Source of the DNA: Sipunculus nudus | Taxonomy: Eukaryota; Annelida; Sipuncula; Golfingiida; Sipunculidae | Direction of reading: 5' to 3' | Length of the DNA: 64,000 nucleotides | Assembly (NCBI GenBank): GCA_026874595.1 | Contig: CM049320.1 | Coordinates: forward strand, 14,676,488 to 14,740,487 | Part shown: positions 12,901-23,500 of the stretch, one piece after another | How the letters are laid out: each line of letters opens with the position of its first letter | Numbering within the stretch: the first letter of the stretch is position 1 | Translations under genes and position numbers: made by a program | Notes under the pieces: generated by a model | Told to the model about the DNA's origin: nothing | Database searches by the model: none | What the model saw: the letters and a program-made list of their open reading frames with translations, nothing else

Positions 12901-15900
12901 TGTTTTACTGGTATCAGAACGTACATGTATTTCATTGTTTACTGGCGTCGTTAAATTCCTTACATCTGTTTTGCTAAGAGTTGTTTCTTTATGTGTTGAT
13001 GTCATTGCTGACGTCACTTCACTGACAGACGTCTGTGCATGTTTTTCTGTCGGTTTTGATTTCATTAATTCCTTGACATCTGATATGCTTAAAGTTGTTT
13101 CTTCGGGTTTTTCCGCCTGTGTTGAGGCGACTGATTCTCTAACATCTGATTTTCTACCAGCCAATTCAGTCTGTGATGACGTCATTAATTCCTTGACATC
13201 TGATTTGGTAAAAGTTGCTTCTTTGGATGTTTTCGTCTGTGCCGACGTGACCGATACTCTAACATCTGATTTGCTACCAGCGAGTTCTGTTTGTGATGAC
13301 GTCATTGATTTCTTCTTGGTCTTCCTGATTTGGTACCTCTTTTCACGAACTGGATACCAATGTAGTGATAGCTCTATGTTTCCTTCTGTGGATAAAACAA
13401 TTGTAAAACATGTAAACTGTGGTTGCCTTTTTGTTCGCGAGGAATGAGGATATCAAATCACGCGAAAACGAAACCTTCCTGGTAAAGAGGTCCAATCGTC
13501 TAAGGCAAAGTCGAAAAGTAAAAGGTTGACTTTATGGATAAAAAACGATCGTGTAAACCGGCTCTGTCCTCAGGGGTAGAGCACAGGACTCAAAGCCGGG
13601 AGATCGTCAGTTCGAATCTCAGGCGAGGCGGTGAGATTTTTGACGATCGGCTCCCACCCAGGGTGAGCGCTCTGCAGGCTTAATGGGAAGGTCTTGCCCG
13701 ACGGCCGTGTTTCACTCACAAACGAGTGGGCCTTTCGGGGGTTCCATGGTGGTATGATCCAGCAATGGGGACGATTACGCCTCAGGTGCAGTAGTCAAAG
13801 AACCTAATTAACGCCAAGATATAAAACGAGAGGAAGCGTGTGATACTGCCCTGTCACGTTGTCCGAAACCGGAATGGAATTCTGCAGATGTACATATACG
13901 TAGTTAAGTTAGCATTAAAAATGGAGGCGGTTACCTCCATCAATAAATAGATCGTTTATGTTCAAAGACTATTATTTTGAATGCTATCAGATCTTTCCAC
14001 ATGTCTGTCCTTAACGAATTGTATTTTTGATTAATAAGATTTTGTGCACATAAAAGTATGTGCTATAATTTATTCACATAAAAATAGTTATACACTTATA
14101 ATTTTTTTTTCGTGGGAAATGGGATTCTAGTGAAACACTGAAAATGGAACTCTTGTGAAACACAGAAAAAGTGAAAATCGTGAAATTATAATACCCCGAA
14201 TATGAAGCCACACACACACACATATATATATGTGTGTGTGTGTATATATGCAGGGATATTGCTAGACAAATTTGAGTGCTGGCTAAATTTACGGACATTG
14301 GCGAAGGAAGCGGAGGTGGTCACTGCGGCGCAGGGCTCGACATTAACTTTTGAAAACACTTGCCCAGTCTGGCAAGTAGCATCTAGCTTTTACTTGCCCT
14401 AGATGAATTTTTACTTGCCCTCAAAAAATACTGTTCGCAAATTGTGTTCACGTAACCGTACTTGTATTTCATGTTTCATTGCATTTCCGAAAATAAAGTT
14501 AAAAAAGTGTTAAAATTGTTAATTTGTTATATTTCTCGTTAGCATTTGCACATATAAAATAAGTATTGGAAAATAAAGTTAAAGAGGTATTATTATTTGA
14601 ATGATTTAATTTATCCAAGAAAGAAAATGGCCAACTACGGATTATTCTCAGAGTCTAATGCTACTGATGCTATGTATATTGGTTTTGTAATCAGTCAAAA
14701 ATTGGTTGCTGTTACCTTGAGCTTGGAATAATGTATATACGTGAATATAGAAAGAATATTTATTATCATAATTATTATTTCCCAGCAAGGTGGTGTGAAT
14801 GTCTACTATCTGCTTAACGTGACAATGGAGTATACTTGTTGTGGCCCACCATTTGTTGCCTACAATTAACTGACTGAAAGCAACATGTCTACAGAATTTT
14901 CTTCCATCAGATCCTGGTAATTCTCCTCCAGAATTGATTACATTTACACACTTTAAACTATACTCTAACACATGAGAGCCCGGTCAGGGCCAGGCCGAAT
15001 ATGGCGATAATAGGGGAACTTGGTAAAAACACGAGCCAGGGAAATGCTTACGACGTACAATAAAACGATTTTTTGGGGGAAGTTACAAACACAATTTCCG
15101 GAGTAGGCTATTAAGAAAAAAATCTTAAACGTGTTTGTTCCTGTTTTTGCGTACGATGTCAACGTCCTTCGCCAGTGATATCGTGCTTGGCTCGGTTTAA
15201 GTTTCTTCCCGCTAAAATCAGGTGTCATATGACAACCGGCAGATGTTTCAGTACAAACACCGCAGATTTTCCCCCCCCCCCCCCCCAAAGAATAATGCCA
15301 ATGGAGTCTCGGTGGACGGCCTTGAATGTGCAGAAACTTTGGGGGGTAAGGTTTTAAGTAAAATATGAGCATCGCAAATGGTGCATAATACGTCCGATGC
15401 ATATTTTTTTACCATTTAATTATTATATATGCATGAATTTGCTAAGGATATAATTCAGGTGAGAAATTTAATTGGTTTATACTCATCATGAGTTATATGA
15501 AAATCCAATTGATTTTTGGTAAATTTTGGTGCCACCCAAGTTTGGTGACCTCTGACCTCACTAAATATGCCTGAACTTTGCTGAGAATTTAATTAAGGTG
15601 AGAAATTCTATTGGTAAATATGTATAATGAGTTTCATAAAAATCCATGTTATACATGGATTTTGCTGGAAATCGAACTCAGACGAGGTATTTTATCGATT
15701 CACATTTCTGTTAAGTTTTATTAAAATCATGCATATTTCTTGTAGGTTATCGCGGCGACACCAAAAGTAGCCCAGTGACCCCTGACCTTATTAAATCTGC
15801 GTGGATATCGCCATAAATCCAACTCGGGCGAGATAATTTATTGGTTAGCAGTTACAGTGAGTTTAGTGAAAATCCATAAAAAAACCGGTAAGTTCTCGCT

Positions 15901-16621
15901 TCGACACAAAGACGGACAGACAGACGGACGGACAGTGGTTAAACCATAATATGTCCCTTCATAGACGGGCGTATATAAATTCGAATTACATTAACATCGT
16001 TTTCATTACGCAGAAATAATTATGACATGACTATCAAAGTGAATAGAGGAAAAATTATTTACGACAGATGATTTACTAGATTTTCCTGCATGTTTTAAGC
16101 GGCTCTCCGCGAATTCCACGACTTTTTGACAAACCCATTAAACTAGAACTCTCCGCATGTGCACTGTGGCCTTAACTTTCCAGTTAGCCGATCACGGAGG
16201 GATTCCAGGGTATTCCCATTTACTCACGCATAAATTATTATACTGGCAGGTATTTACACTAGGTTCACACGCAGGGTTTCGGAATATGCAAGCTTTATTT
16301 TTGCGTTGTTATAACTTTCTTAATGATTATTTTGGCTCTCGATTGATCCATTTTTGTAAGCACATTTATGCGATTCAAATTGAATGCAATTTTGGGTAAT
16401 AAATAAAAGTTTCATTGCTATTAGCCGTTTTTGATGATCTTAAAAGCTTTTGTGCAAGTCGGTGGGTTGCAAATGTGTTTTGTTTTTGTACCGGCCGGCA
16501 TAAGCCCGTCCTGTCTACCCCCGACCGGCGTGGCTATAACCTTGTATATATGCATGTATGTATATAGCTGATGCAGTGGTCATGTTATATTTAATTATAA
16601 TAATTATTTCATATTACCTAA

Positions 16622-16675
<54 letters not shown>

Positions 16676-17486
16676 CTAACAAACCTGGCACATTGATGCT
16701 GGTGGTAGCCAACCTACATCTTGCGTCTCGTGTTATATTCTTTGGTCCTTCAAGAATGACTTCGCAGAGTGTCTCTCCACACATATTGACCCCAATGCAC
16801 GTGGGCCGACAAGCGCACTCTGCCAAACATTGTTGTGTGAAACTTACAACGGACCTCCGCGGTAAATGCACAGACTGGCTGTGATTGGACACAGCGCGAG
16901 TGTGTGACTGGAGGGTAAACTGACGCCCATGCGTGTTGTGAGAAGACACTGGAACTTAGAGAGGAAAAATAGTGTTAATATTACTTAAGGCTAAGGGGAA
17001 TGAGAATAGCACAACAAAATCGCCTTAATATGAAATTGTCCATTTCATGATAGGGACAGCTGCTTTTAATTATGTTCTCTGAGATGTTTGATACATAAAA
17101 TAATACTCTATATATTATTCCAGTATATAGACTGCTAAAAGTTTATTGTGAACATTTAAGACATCAAAAGTATAAAAAGTACATAAATAAATCTCATGTT
17201 TGAATGAAAGGATTATTGTTAATATACATGAATAATATAAAATTGTGCTTCCGCATCAAACATCTATTTGAACGTTTAAAATAGTCAATAATTGAGGCAG
17301 TTTATAGAGAAAGACAACTGATTCCAAAGATATAGACGTGCATACCTAAAACTGGACCCAAAACGTATCAACACTAACACTCATATAATATTCATACACA
17401 GACAATTGATCATCTGATATCATACATGGACAGTGATGAAACTTACATAAGGAGAACAGTACAAGCAACGCCCGTAAAAGCATCAT
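9744..17486 (-). CDS. gene A: secreted PAN/apple-CTLD protein, 458 aa, 5 coding exons
   Basis: Coding exons on the minus strand are 17486-17447, 16948-16685, 13385-12765, 11972-11766 and 9988-9744. All joins are GT-AG and phase 1, and the spliced frame (1377 nt) is open from ATG to stop. Domains: signal peptide (residues 1-14), PAN/apple-like module (15-101), a long Thr/Ser/Lys-rich repeat spacer (about 103-308), then a CTLD (309 to about 455). The CTLD keeps the N-terminal Cys (DCESGW), C1 (GTCYIV), the ARTAC helix, AIET and the closing VCER, but the C2 and C3 positions are not Cys, and the EPN/QPD and WND calcium motifs are absent. It should therefore fold as a CTLD with one core disulfide and bind without the classical calcium site. 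It faces gene B head to head, 2.3 kb apart. The ATG at 17486 is chosen because it gives a hydrophobic leader and the right phase; an upstream ATG at 17494 is out of phase. Role is inferred: secreted recognition or adhesion protein. Confidence 0.75.
9997..10165. repeat. ATAATAT/ATGTA minisatellite in gene A intron 4
   Basis: About 170 bp of degenerate TATAATA/TAATGTAA units starting just beyond the acceptor of gene A exon 5. On the coding strand it reads as TTATAT-rich tract and may supply the polypyrimidine-poor, T-rich 3' end of the intron. Confidence 0.7.
10588..10740. repeat. degenerate CGAGTCC array, left block
   Basis: Repeated TCCGAGTCC/CCGAGT words every 6-14 bases. A matching block is at 11505-11665 and smaller ones near 24595-24640 and 59935-60050. 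It lies in intron 4 of gene A. The TIR element at 10831-11433 separates the two blocks. Confidence 0.55.
10831..11433. mobile_element. MITE-like TIR element in gene A intron 4
   Basis: The left end (TAAAGGCTGTATCT..CTGGGCTGCGAC) and the right end (GTCGCAGC.AAGGGAGATACAGGCTTA) are inverted repeats of about 30 bp at roughly 70-80 percent identity. The interior is rich in TTGCGAA/TTCGCAA words on both strands, so it can fold on itself. No coding potential: the frames at 10979-11294 and 11257-11472 are by-products of the repeated words. Confidence 0.55.
11505..11665. repeat. degenerate CGAGTCC array, right block
   Basis: Same word content as 10588-10740 (GAGTCCGAG, CTCGGGTCC, AAGTCCGAGTCC). Probably one array split by insertion of the TIR element between them. 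Confidence 0.5.
11766..11972 (-). CDS. gene A exon 4: CTLD first half
   Basis: Acceptor AG at 11974-11973, donor GTAAGC at 11765. It is 207 bp, phase 1 to phase 1, exactly the length of the equivalent exon of gene B. Contains DCESGW, GTCYIVKV, WEKARTACRRR, LVAIETREEQQHI: the N-terminal Cys, C1 and helix 1-2 region of a long-form CTLD. Confidence 0.8.
12765..13385 (-). CDS. gene A exon 3: Thr/Ser/Lys-rich repeat spacer
   Basis: 621 bp, phase 1 to phase 1, with a perfect GTAAGT donor at 12764-12759 and a TTATCCACAG acceptor. It encodes 207 residues. A short basic lead (VREKRYQIRKTKKKS) is followed by about eight imperfect 18-22-residue repeats keyed on SDV(K/R)xLMTSxxTE: SDVRV, SDVKEL, SDVRES, SDVKEL, TDVRNL, VVKDL, SDGRKV. 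The low-complexity Ser/Thr content suggests an extended, O-glycosylated stalk (inference). The opposite strand carries a fortuitous 293-codon frame. Confidence 0.72.
13560..13916 (+). mobile_element. tRNA-derived SINE with tRNA head
   Basis: The head GGCTCTGTCCTCAGGGGTAG carries an A-box-like GGGGTAGAGC, and AGTTCGAATCT at 13609-13619 fits a B box: a polymerase III promoter. The body has GAGATTTTT, CCCACCCAGGGTGAGCGCTC, GTGGGCCTTTCGGGG, GAATTCTGCAGATGTACAT and AGTTAGCATT, shared with the copies at 3842, 27604, 46250 and, weakly, 62250. It lies in intron 2 of gene A, opposite to transcription. Confidence 0.72.
14209..14250. repeat. (CA)n(TA)n(TG)n palindromic microsatellite
   Basis: CACACA..CATATATATATG..TGTGTG forms a near-perfect inverted repeat able to extrude a hairpin. 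It is in intron 2 of gene A. Confidence 0.85.
14325..14425 (+). repeat. interspersed GGGCTCGACATTAAC repeat fragment
   Basis: The block GGGCTCGACATTAAC, then CACTTGCCC..CTGGCAAGT and ACTTGCCCTAGA, is a dispersed repeat I recall from many aquatic invertebrate genomes. The TTGCCC/GGCAAG words form short inverted pairs. Confidence 0.4.
15271..15287 (+). repeat. poly(C) run
   Basis: About 17 consecutive C followed by AAAG, within a repeat-like CCCCCAAAG context in gene A intron 2. Confidence 0.8.
15430..15960 (+). repeat. degenerate ~165-bp tandem repeat with GACGGACAG end
   Basis: Three diverged units share GACC(C)CTGACCT.A.TAAAT, GAATTTGCT.AG, AGGTGAGAAATT.ATTGGT and TGAGTTT..TGAAAATCCA. The right end carries GACGGACAGACAGACGGACG followed by AAACCATAATATGTCCC. 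The organisation (tandem body plus GACGGACG end) matches the R1 element at 4888-6357, but the body is a different family. It is in gene A intron 2. Confidence 0.5.
16622..16672. repeat. (TA)n microsatellite, 51 bp
   Basis: Uninterrupted TA dinucleotides a dozen bases beyond the donor of gene A exon 2. Confidence 0.9.
16685..16948 (-). CDS. gene A exon 2: PAN/apple-like domain
   Basis: 264 bp, phase 1 to phase 1; acceptor CTAAGTTCCAG, donor GTTTGT. It encodes 88 residues with QQCLAECACRPTC.GVN followed by TLCEVI, which matches exon 2 of genes B (QRCLAKCGRLPGCHGVN..FCQLL) and C (QQCLAKCAATNSCSAVN..SCDLI). The CxxxC..C pattern fits the PAN/apple helix-loop core. Confidence 0.75.
17447..17486 (-). 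CDS. gene A exon 1: start codon and signal peptide
   Basis: ATGATG at 17486 begins MMLLRALLVLFSL, a compact hydrophobic leader, ending one base into a codon at a GTAAGT donor. Its length (40 nt) is the same as exon 1 of gene B. Confidence 0.68.
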
Positions 17487-17677
17487 CAGCTTTCATTTGT
17501 AGCATTTACAAATGGACAAGTGTATATATTCAGTCTTGTAAATGGTACAAAGCATTCAGACACGTGATAATCCGACTGGGAGATGTCAGTCTTAGCTAGC
17601 AGCCGACTGTGTAATGTAAACATGTCAGTGTATCAAAAGTGGAAGCAATTACTGACACCATGCCTACTCAATAACCG

Positions 17678-17864
17678 ATCCAGAGAAGGGTTCAGATGGT
17701 CCGGACTCCCCGTTTTCCGTCGCCGCAACCTTTTTTCGAAGGGTTTCAGACCAATTTTAGCGGCCTCCCCTTTTCCGGACCTGGGGACCTAGTTATATAG
17801 GTTTTATCGTTGGTCCTCCTAGATTGGACCCCTCCTTATATAATAAATCCTGGATCCGCCCCTG
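17678..17864 (-). mobile_element. MITE-like GGCGGATCCAG repeat, copy 1
   Basis: Ends in TCCTGGATCCGCCCCTG, the reverse of the left end of the copy at 22916-23132 (CAGGGGCGGATCCAG). It shares ACCTGGGGACC and the T/C-rich segment with GGTCCTCCTAG.TTGG.CCC. Confidence 0.5.
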
Positions 17865-18116
17865 CTACTCAACTGGACTTTATTGATTAAACAAATGCAT
17901 TTGTAAATGGGTTTTAATTGCACTACATTGGTCTCCGTAAATTGGGACCATCTACTGACAGTTCTGGTTCGTATTTAATTGGCAAAAAACAAGTCGGCTC
18001 GTGTTAAGACTGACATTCAAATTGATGAATCTGCAAGACGCTATGTTGGTAAACGGATCTACAGCAGACACAAAAACAATGGCGTGGCTTTAATTTAAAC
18101 ATAAAAAATTGTTTAT

Positions 18117-18465
18117 TTAGGCAAAAAAAACAAAACAAAGGTATGGTTCTCAGGCACCGCCCGCATCAATTTTAAACCCCCGCATCAAAAATTTTAATTT
18201 TAATTTTCAATAGAAACTTACCAATTTTGGGCTACAGCCGCTCGGACATTTCTTTCAAGAAGATAAAATCAAACACTTTCCTTTGTTATGTAGTGTTTTT
18301 ACTTGTTTAGCAAAATAAATTTGTTATTATCACGCTTTTCCCTTATCATTTGTCATTTTTACCGAAACATACCAAAAAATTAAAAATAAAAAAACCGCCC
18401 GCCCGCATTGTTTTCTGAAAAAAAAGTGCCTGAGAACCATACCTTTTTTTTTATTTTGGCCTAAG
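18117..18465. mobile_element. MITE with perfect 18-bp TIR core
   Basis: GGTATGGTTCTCAGGCAC at about 18140 and its exact reverse complement at about 18426 bound the element. The inverted match extends outward through A-rich sequence to TTAGGC/GCCTAA (about 45 bp in all). The interior is AT-rich with CCCGCATC words and has no ORF. It lies in the shared 5' region of genes A and B. Confidence 0.78.
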
Positions 18466-19699
18466 TTGTATTGTTTACAACAGAGTCTTTCGTTCCTCTC
18501 CAAAGAACTGGCGTACTTTGGTAATTAACTTCAGGTCCAGGCAATTATAGGTCAAAGGGTAATCTCATGCACTTTGCACCAGGTTTTAGCTAACAACCAA
18601 TCTGCTAAGCCATGGATATGCCTCTGATACCATCACTTTTCTGCAGTCCTAGTATTATTGTAATAAAAAAGACACACAAAAACTCGAACATAAAAAAACT
18701 CCATTTCATTTCTTTTTATTTAAAAAGCAAACAAACTGTCACAAAACAGTTCACGTGAAAATAATTTATGTTTGCATGTTTCTGTGTAAAGGGGCATTTT
18801 TTTTCAGGTTGAATATATTATAGTTTAAGACAGGGCAAATGGTCAGGGTTTGTTTATTTTTTTTGTTTTTGTATGAAGAAAGTCTCTAAGCACTCAACAA
18901 ATCAATCGGGCACATCTGAACATATTAATGATATTTATTTCTAACTTTAAAAAAAAGCATGTTCGGACCTCAATAGAAAATGTCACAACAATGTCAAATC
19001 CTCTCATGTACTGTTTATGAACATAAGGCACCTTCTCTCTCAGCTAAAAACAAAACAAACAAACAGTAGCGTGACAGCCGAATTTCGATTTTGCACAACA
19101 ATACACATCACTTTGTATCTAATTCCATAAATCTCATTGAAAACTATTCTTTTTGCCAATCCTCAAATACAAAACCTGTCACTTGAAAGTCCTATATTCA
19201 GAGTACGATGGTAAGTTTAGTATGTCAGAATAAACATAACCACACCTCTGTTTCACTTTAAATAATAAAAAAAAAAAAATCAAAGAAAGCATGTCGGATC
19301 GAGAGAGATGTAAATCGTAAGATTGATTATATTTGACAATAGACTCATGAGTACAATGCTGTAAAGTTACCTGTCACGCATACCCACTCTTGTGAGAGAT
19401 GGGCGTACCTATCACGGAAAAAAATCAGCATTTTATCTCTCCTCATTGAGGGAAAAATCTCGTAAGCTCATTTAATAGCACGTAGAACTACCTTTTTCGG
19501 TCCATAAATGTTTTATGACAGTTCCCTTAAAGGAAGTGCCTGCCACGTAAGTATTAGATGAAACATATGTCTCTGGGTGCATATTTATCAGGCTATAACG
19601 CTTATGATTATCCTAAAAATCCTCTCATTTGGTGTACAATTACATTAAAAATCAATATAAAAAATTGGGGTAAAAGTATTATTTTATTTTCTGTTTCAG

Positions 19700-19766
19700 G
19701 AAACTAGAATCATTAGAACTGGTATATTACGAAGTGGTTAACATTGCCGAGGCAAGAAGAATAAAA
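19700..19766 (+). other. gene B 5' UTR, downstream of a probable UTR intron
   Basis: A T-rich acceptor ending in TTTCAG at 19699 is followed by 67 bases leading to ATAAAAATGAAAC. It implies a non-coding first exon upstream. Confidence 0.4.
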
Positions 19767-19806
19767 ATGAAACTTTTCAATTTGGTTCTAATATTCTTAT
19801 TTGGAG
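19767..19806 (+). CDS. gene B exon 1: signal peptide
   Basis: MKLFNLVLIFLFG plus one base, then the donor GGAG|GTAATT. The start sits in an A-rich context (ATAAAAATGA). Confidence 0.75.
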
Positions 19807-20164
19807 GTAATTCATTTTAACTTACAGGTTATAATATGTAAAGTTTATGCACATGTTAAGGCATATATTATAGGCATGCCGCTAAATCGATATCAGTTGT
19901 ACGTATAAGCTATATGACAAAACTATTATTTAAATAAAAATCAACATGTGAGTAATTATGTGAGGTCGCCTTTGAGTATTTCCTAATCATATTATGACCT
20001 CATTATTCTTGTTGCCAGGCAATCAGTCCATCTTTCAGTACACTGGCACTTACAAAACTCAATCTCGGTTCAGATGAGCTTGCACCATCAATATGGGTTT
20101 TCAATAAAACCGATTAATTCAAGATTAAATAAAGGTGTTATACTTGACGATATCAAAACATTAA

Positions 20165-20218
<54 letters not shown>

Positions 20219-20503
20219 CGTCAGTGTGGTAGGACCGAATTTGAAATTGGAACCAGTTTGTTGCAAGGCCACCGCATATACCTGGAAATCAAGTTTATAG
20301 GGGGTCTAATTTGTCGCGCATGCGAAAGATTGGACCTCTAGTCAAGCATTATTGTTATGGTAAACAGCCACAAGTGGAATGTGTTAGCTCACATTCAGAC
20401 CCATAACATTTTAAAACAGGTGAATTAGATGGAATAAGTACCTGTTTCGGGTTGGTTTCGATGAGAAACTTTGTATTCAGCCAAAGTGAACTTTCAGCGC
20501 GAG

Positions 20504-20557
<54 letters not shown>

Positions 20558-23500
20558 AAAGTTTATGTACCTTTTATCAGTCCTCCTAACAAAGACTTGT
20601 AAATTCTTAATATATTGAGTTGACAAACTGAGAAACAGAGATGAACGTATAATCTCCATCAACAAAGATAATATTAATCTTCCGTACATAATAATTTGAT
20701 TTTCATGAAAGAAATGTTATTATTTATTTATAGATATAAAGTCCAGTTTATCAAACTCGAGCGGAGGACGGCATTATGCCATCTTAACCAACATGTCAGG
20801 GTCAGCACCTTTGACTCAAAACTTCACTCTCTGGCACGGAGCAGCCGCAGCACGGAGACAACGATGTCTTGCTAAATGCGGAAGGCTGCCCGGCTGTCAC
20901 GGAGTCAACTTAAAATACTGCCGATTTTGTCAGCTCTTGTTATCAGAATATATTAATCAAGCAACATCTCCCGGCTCAGTGCTCTTCATCTGGGTTGCAA
21001 CAGGTATGCGCTCTCGCTTTATTCTTGGTGTACCGCTCTCATTTGCCTGTTTAATTGTCTGTTTGTCTGTCAGCAACAGTACACAAACAGGTTTTAACAG
21101 ATTTGATTAAATTTTCGGGAGAGCTCGGCTATGTTACAAGAAACAACTGTAAAAATCACCTTCTGGATCCAGAAATTTGTTGAAAGAAAGCTGAATTTGG
21201 CAAAAACATAAAGCGGGTTATAATGAGCTGCTTTGGCGACGCTTGTTTTTTAAAAAAAGTTAATACTTTAAATAAATAATAAATATGTTTGTATCAACGT
21301 GCGAACATACGTACATACTTAACTTTGCATATATGCACATAACGTGTGTACGTGAAGTATGTATGTACTGTGTATGTATATATGCATGTATGTATAACTG
21401 TCCCGTATCTCCTGATCTGATACATGAATATAATTGTAATTCACTACTCCCCTCCAGATGGCAGCACCATAAGGAACTACGTCAAAGGGCGTGAAGGTCT
21501 GAAGGCTTTGATTGCCTCATTTTATGATGTAATATTATCCTATTTATTAAATCATCCACCGTGGGAAGGGGAGGTTTATAGGGTTGATGAGTTAATTTCT
21601 TTATCAATATTTAGGTCAAAGGGTTTGGGGGGGGGGGGGGGGGTATTCTTAGATCCCCCCAGTGCAAAACTACTCATTGTATAATTAAATTAAATAAAAT
21701 AGTAATAATGAAACATATTTTAGAGAATATACATTTTCATTCGAATAGTGGTGGATTTAACCTCCTCTTATATAAAATTTATTTTTATCAGGCAAAGAAA
21801 CGAAGAAAATTACCAAGGTTCAAGAGAACGCTGGAAGCCCGACATTGACCTCTGACCTTTCAATCACCGAAAAGCCGTCACGGCGATTACGTGAGTATGA
21901 TTTCCTTCCAGTTACTGACATATAACCCATTCTTGCTTTGTAACAGGTTTGCGGGACATGGGCTGGCTGCGGGGAGTCCTTCATTTAGGAAAAGGTGGGA
22001 TCAAACCCAGGAGGACTTATGTCAAACCTTAAAAAAGTTCACCAGGTCAGGATCCGTTCTGGCTGAATTTGTGCCTTACGGGTTTTCCCTGAGGCGAGTT
22101 GACTAATGTAGTTTCATACAGATTGCGCTACGATAGTTAAATAATGTAATTTTTTCGTGTTTTTTTTTAAACATGGAAAATTACCTCGTTCAAGACAACA
22201 TGCGGGTATAAAGGCGCTGTGGCCACAAAGGAGTTGCGTAACAACGATTGGGTGCCACCACCATCAATCTAAAGAAGAAACCAGTTAGTAGTGACTTGTA
22301 CTTTAAGGATGCCATCGATATATTAGAATAAATATTGACACTTTGGGAGATAAGGTTTATCTGTTAATCATGTTTCCTTTTCTAGAGTATTGATTCAATT
22401 TACATTTCTTTTCATCTGGTATTTTAATATTATTTAATTTGATATTAACAGATTCATTACTTTAAGCACCTGCAAAAGTAAAATAATTGAGTTTGCTAAT
22501 TTCAAACTACATGACATTCATGCAATTTGTTTTGAATCTACCAAAAGTCTTTCTCACTTAAAATAAAAAATTTAGAAGTTGTTTAATAAAAATAGAAATT
22601 TTAATTTTTAGTCAAGCTTAAAATACCATGTAGATTTTGACTCGGGGTTTTGTGTCTATACCTTTGTTGAAGATGGAGGCGGTGGATATTAATTTTTCCT
22701 AAGAACATTGTCTTAAGAAACATATAAGGAAGGTATTATCAGCTTTAAAAAATCAAACTAGTTGAAACATCTTTAATGAATAGACAACATATTTTTCAGC
22801 TCACGTGGTTTTTTTCTCGTCTGTACTCCGACTTTTTTCATTAATAATCTACGGAAAAGAGCAGGGATTCTTTTTAGCTCGTTCTGCTTTAATATATCAA
22901 GTAACGTATAGTGGCCCCAGGGGCGGATCCAGTATTTAGGAAAAGGATGGGCCCAACCCAGGAGGATTAATGTAAAAACCGAATAAAAGGTCCCCAAGTC
23001 CGAAAAAGAAGGTGGACAGGCTGCAAAGGTTTGCCTGAAATCCTTTAAAACGTTATAGAGAAAAAAAAGGGGAAAAAAAGAAAAAGAAAAAAGGGGTGGG
23101 GACCCTTCCTCTGGACCCGCTTCAGGGCCCTTCAGTACCATTAGGAAAACAAAGTCGTGCGCAAGTGTTAACAAGATTTGCATACGAGTTAATGAGTTGC
23201 GTGTATTAGTTAATAATTAGAGTGTGCACGACTTTTAAATCTTTCAATAATAAGTTTAACGCCGGGTTAGTCTTGCGCTCAACTTAATTTCTTTATTTCG
23301 TGTGCATTACTTAATATTATTCTGATAATACTCAAGGGACACCGAAAGAGAAATTTCTACACTGGCCCACTAGTGGTTTACACAAACAAAAAAAGTCTTT
23401 TGGGCCATAAGTAAAAACGCTCCTATATACGACTATAGGATAAAACAACTATGACAGTTGTTAATAGTAAAAAGCAGCTTACACATCTGACATAATGGCT

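Larger units (their letters stand above)
17487..19766. promoter_or_regulatory. shared divergent intergenic region of genes A and B
   Basis: About 2.3 kb between two head-to-head start codons, so it must hold both promoters. No core-promoter element can be assigned with confidence; a TATATA word lies 40 nt upstream of the gene A ATG. Two dispersed repeats occupy part of it (17678-17864 and 18117-18465). On the gene B side an acceptor TTTTCTGTTTCAG ends at 19699, so the B leader is probably spliced and its transcription start lies further upstream. Confidence 0.45.

Noticed and set aside
12566-13447. 293-codon plus-strand open frame, the longest in the window
   Set aside because: It is antisense to gene A exon 3. 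The sense frame has perfect splice sites, correct phase and repeat structure; the antisense frame is a by-product of the repeated codons.
13560-13632. Possible functional tRNA gene
   Set aside because: It has A and B boxes but cannot form a clean acceptor stem and continues into a body shared by several copies, so it is a SINE head.
14648-15402. Minus-strand frames of 107 and 145 codons in gene A intron 2
   Set aside because: The second crosses a poly(C) run read as glycines. Neither shows PAN, CTLD or other motifs, nor phase-1 splice sites matching gene A.
16558-16884. 108-codon plus-strand frame beginning in (TA)n
   Set aside because: Antisense to the PAN exon of gene A, and its start is encoded by a microsatellite.
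22773-23183. 136-codon minus-strand frame
   Set aside because: It runs through the GGCGGATCCAG MITE and its purine-rich tract; low-complexity translation without domains.
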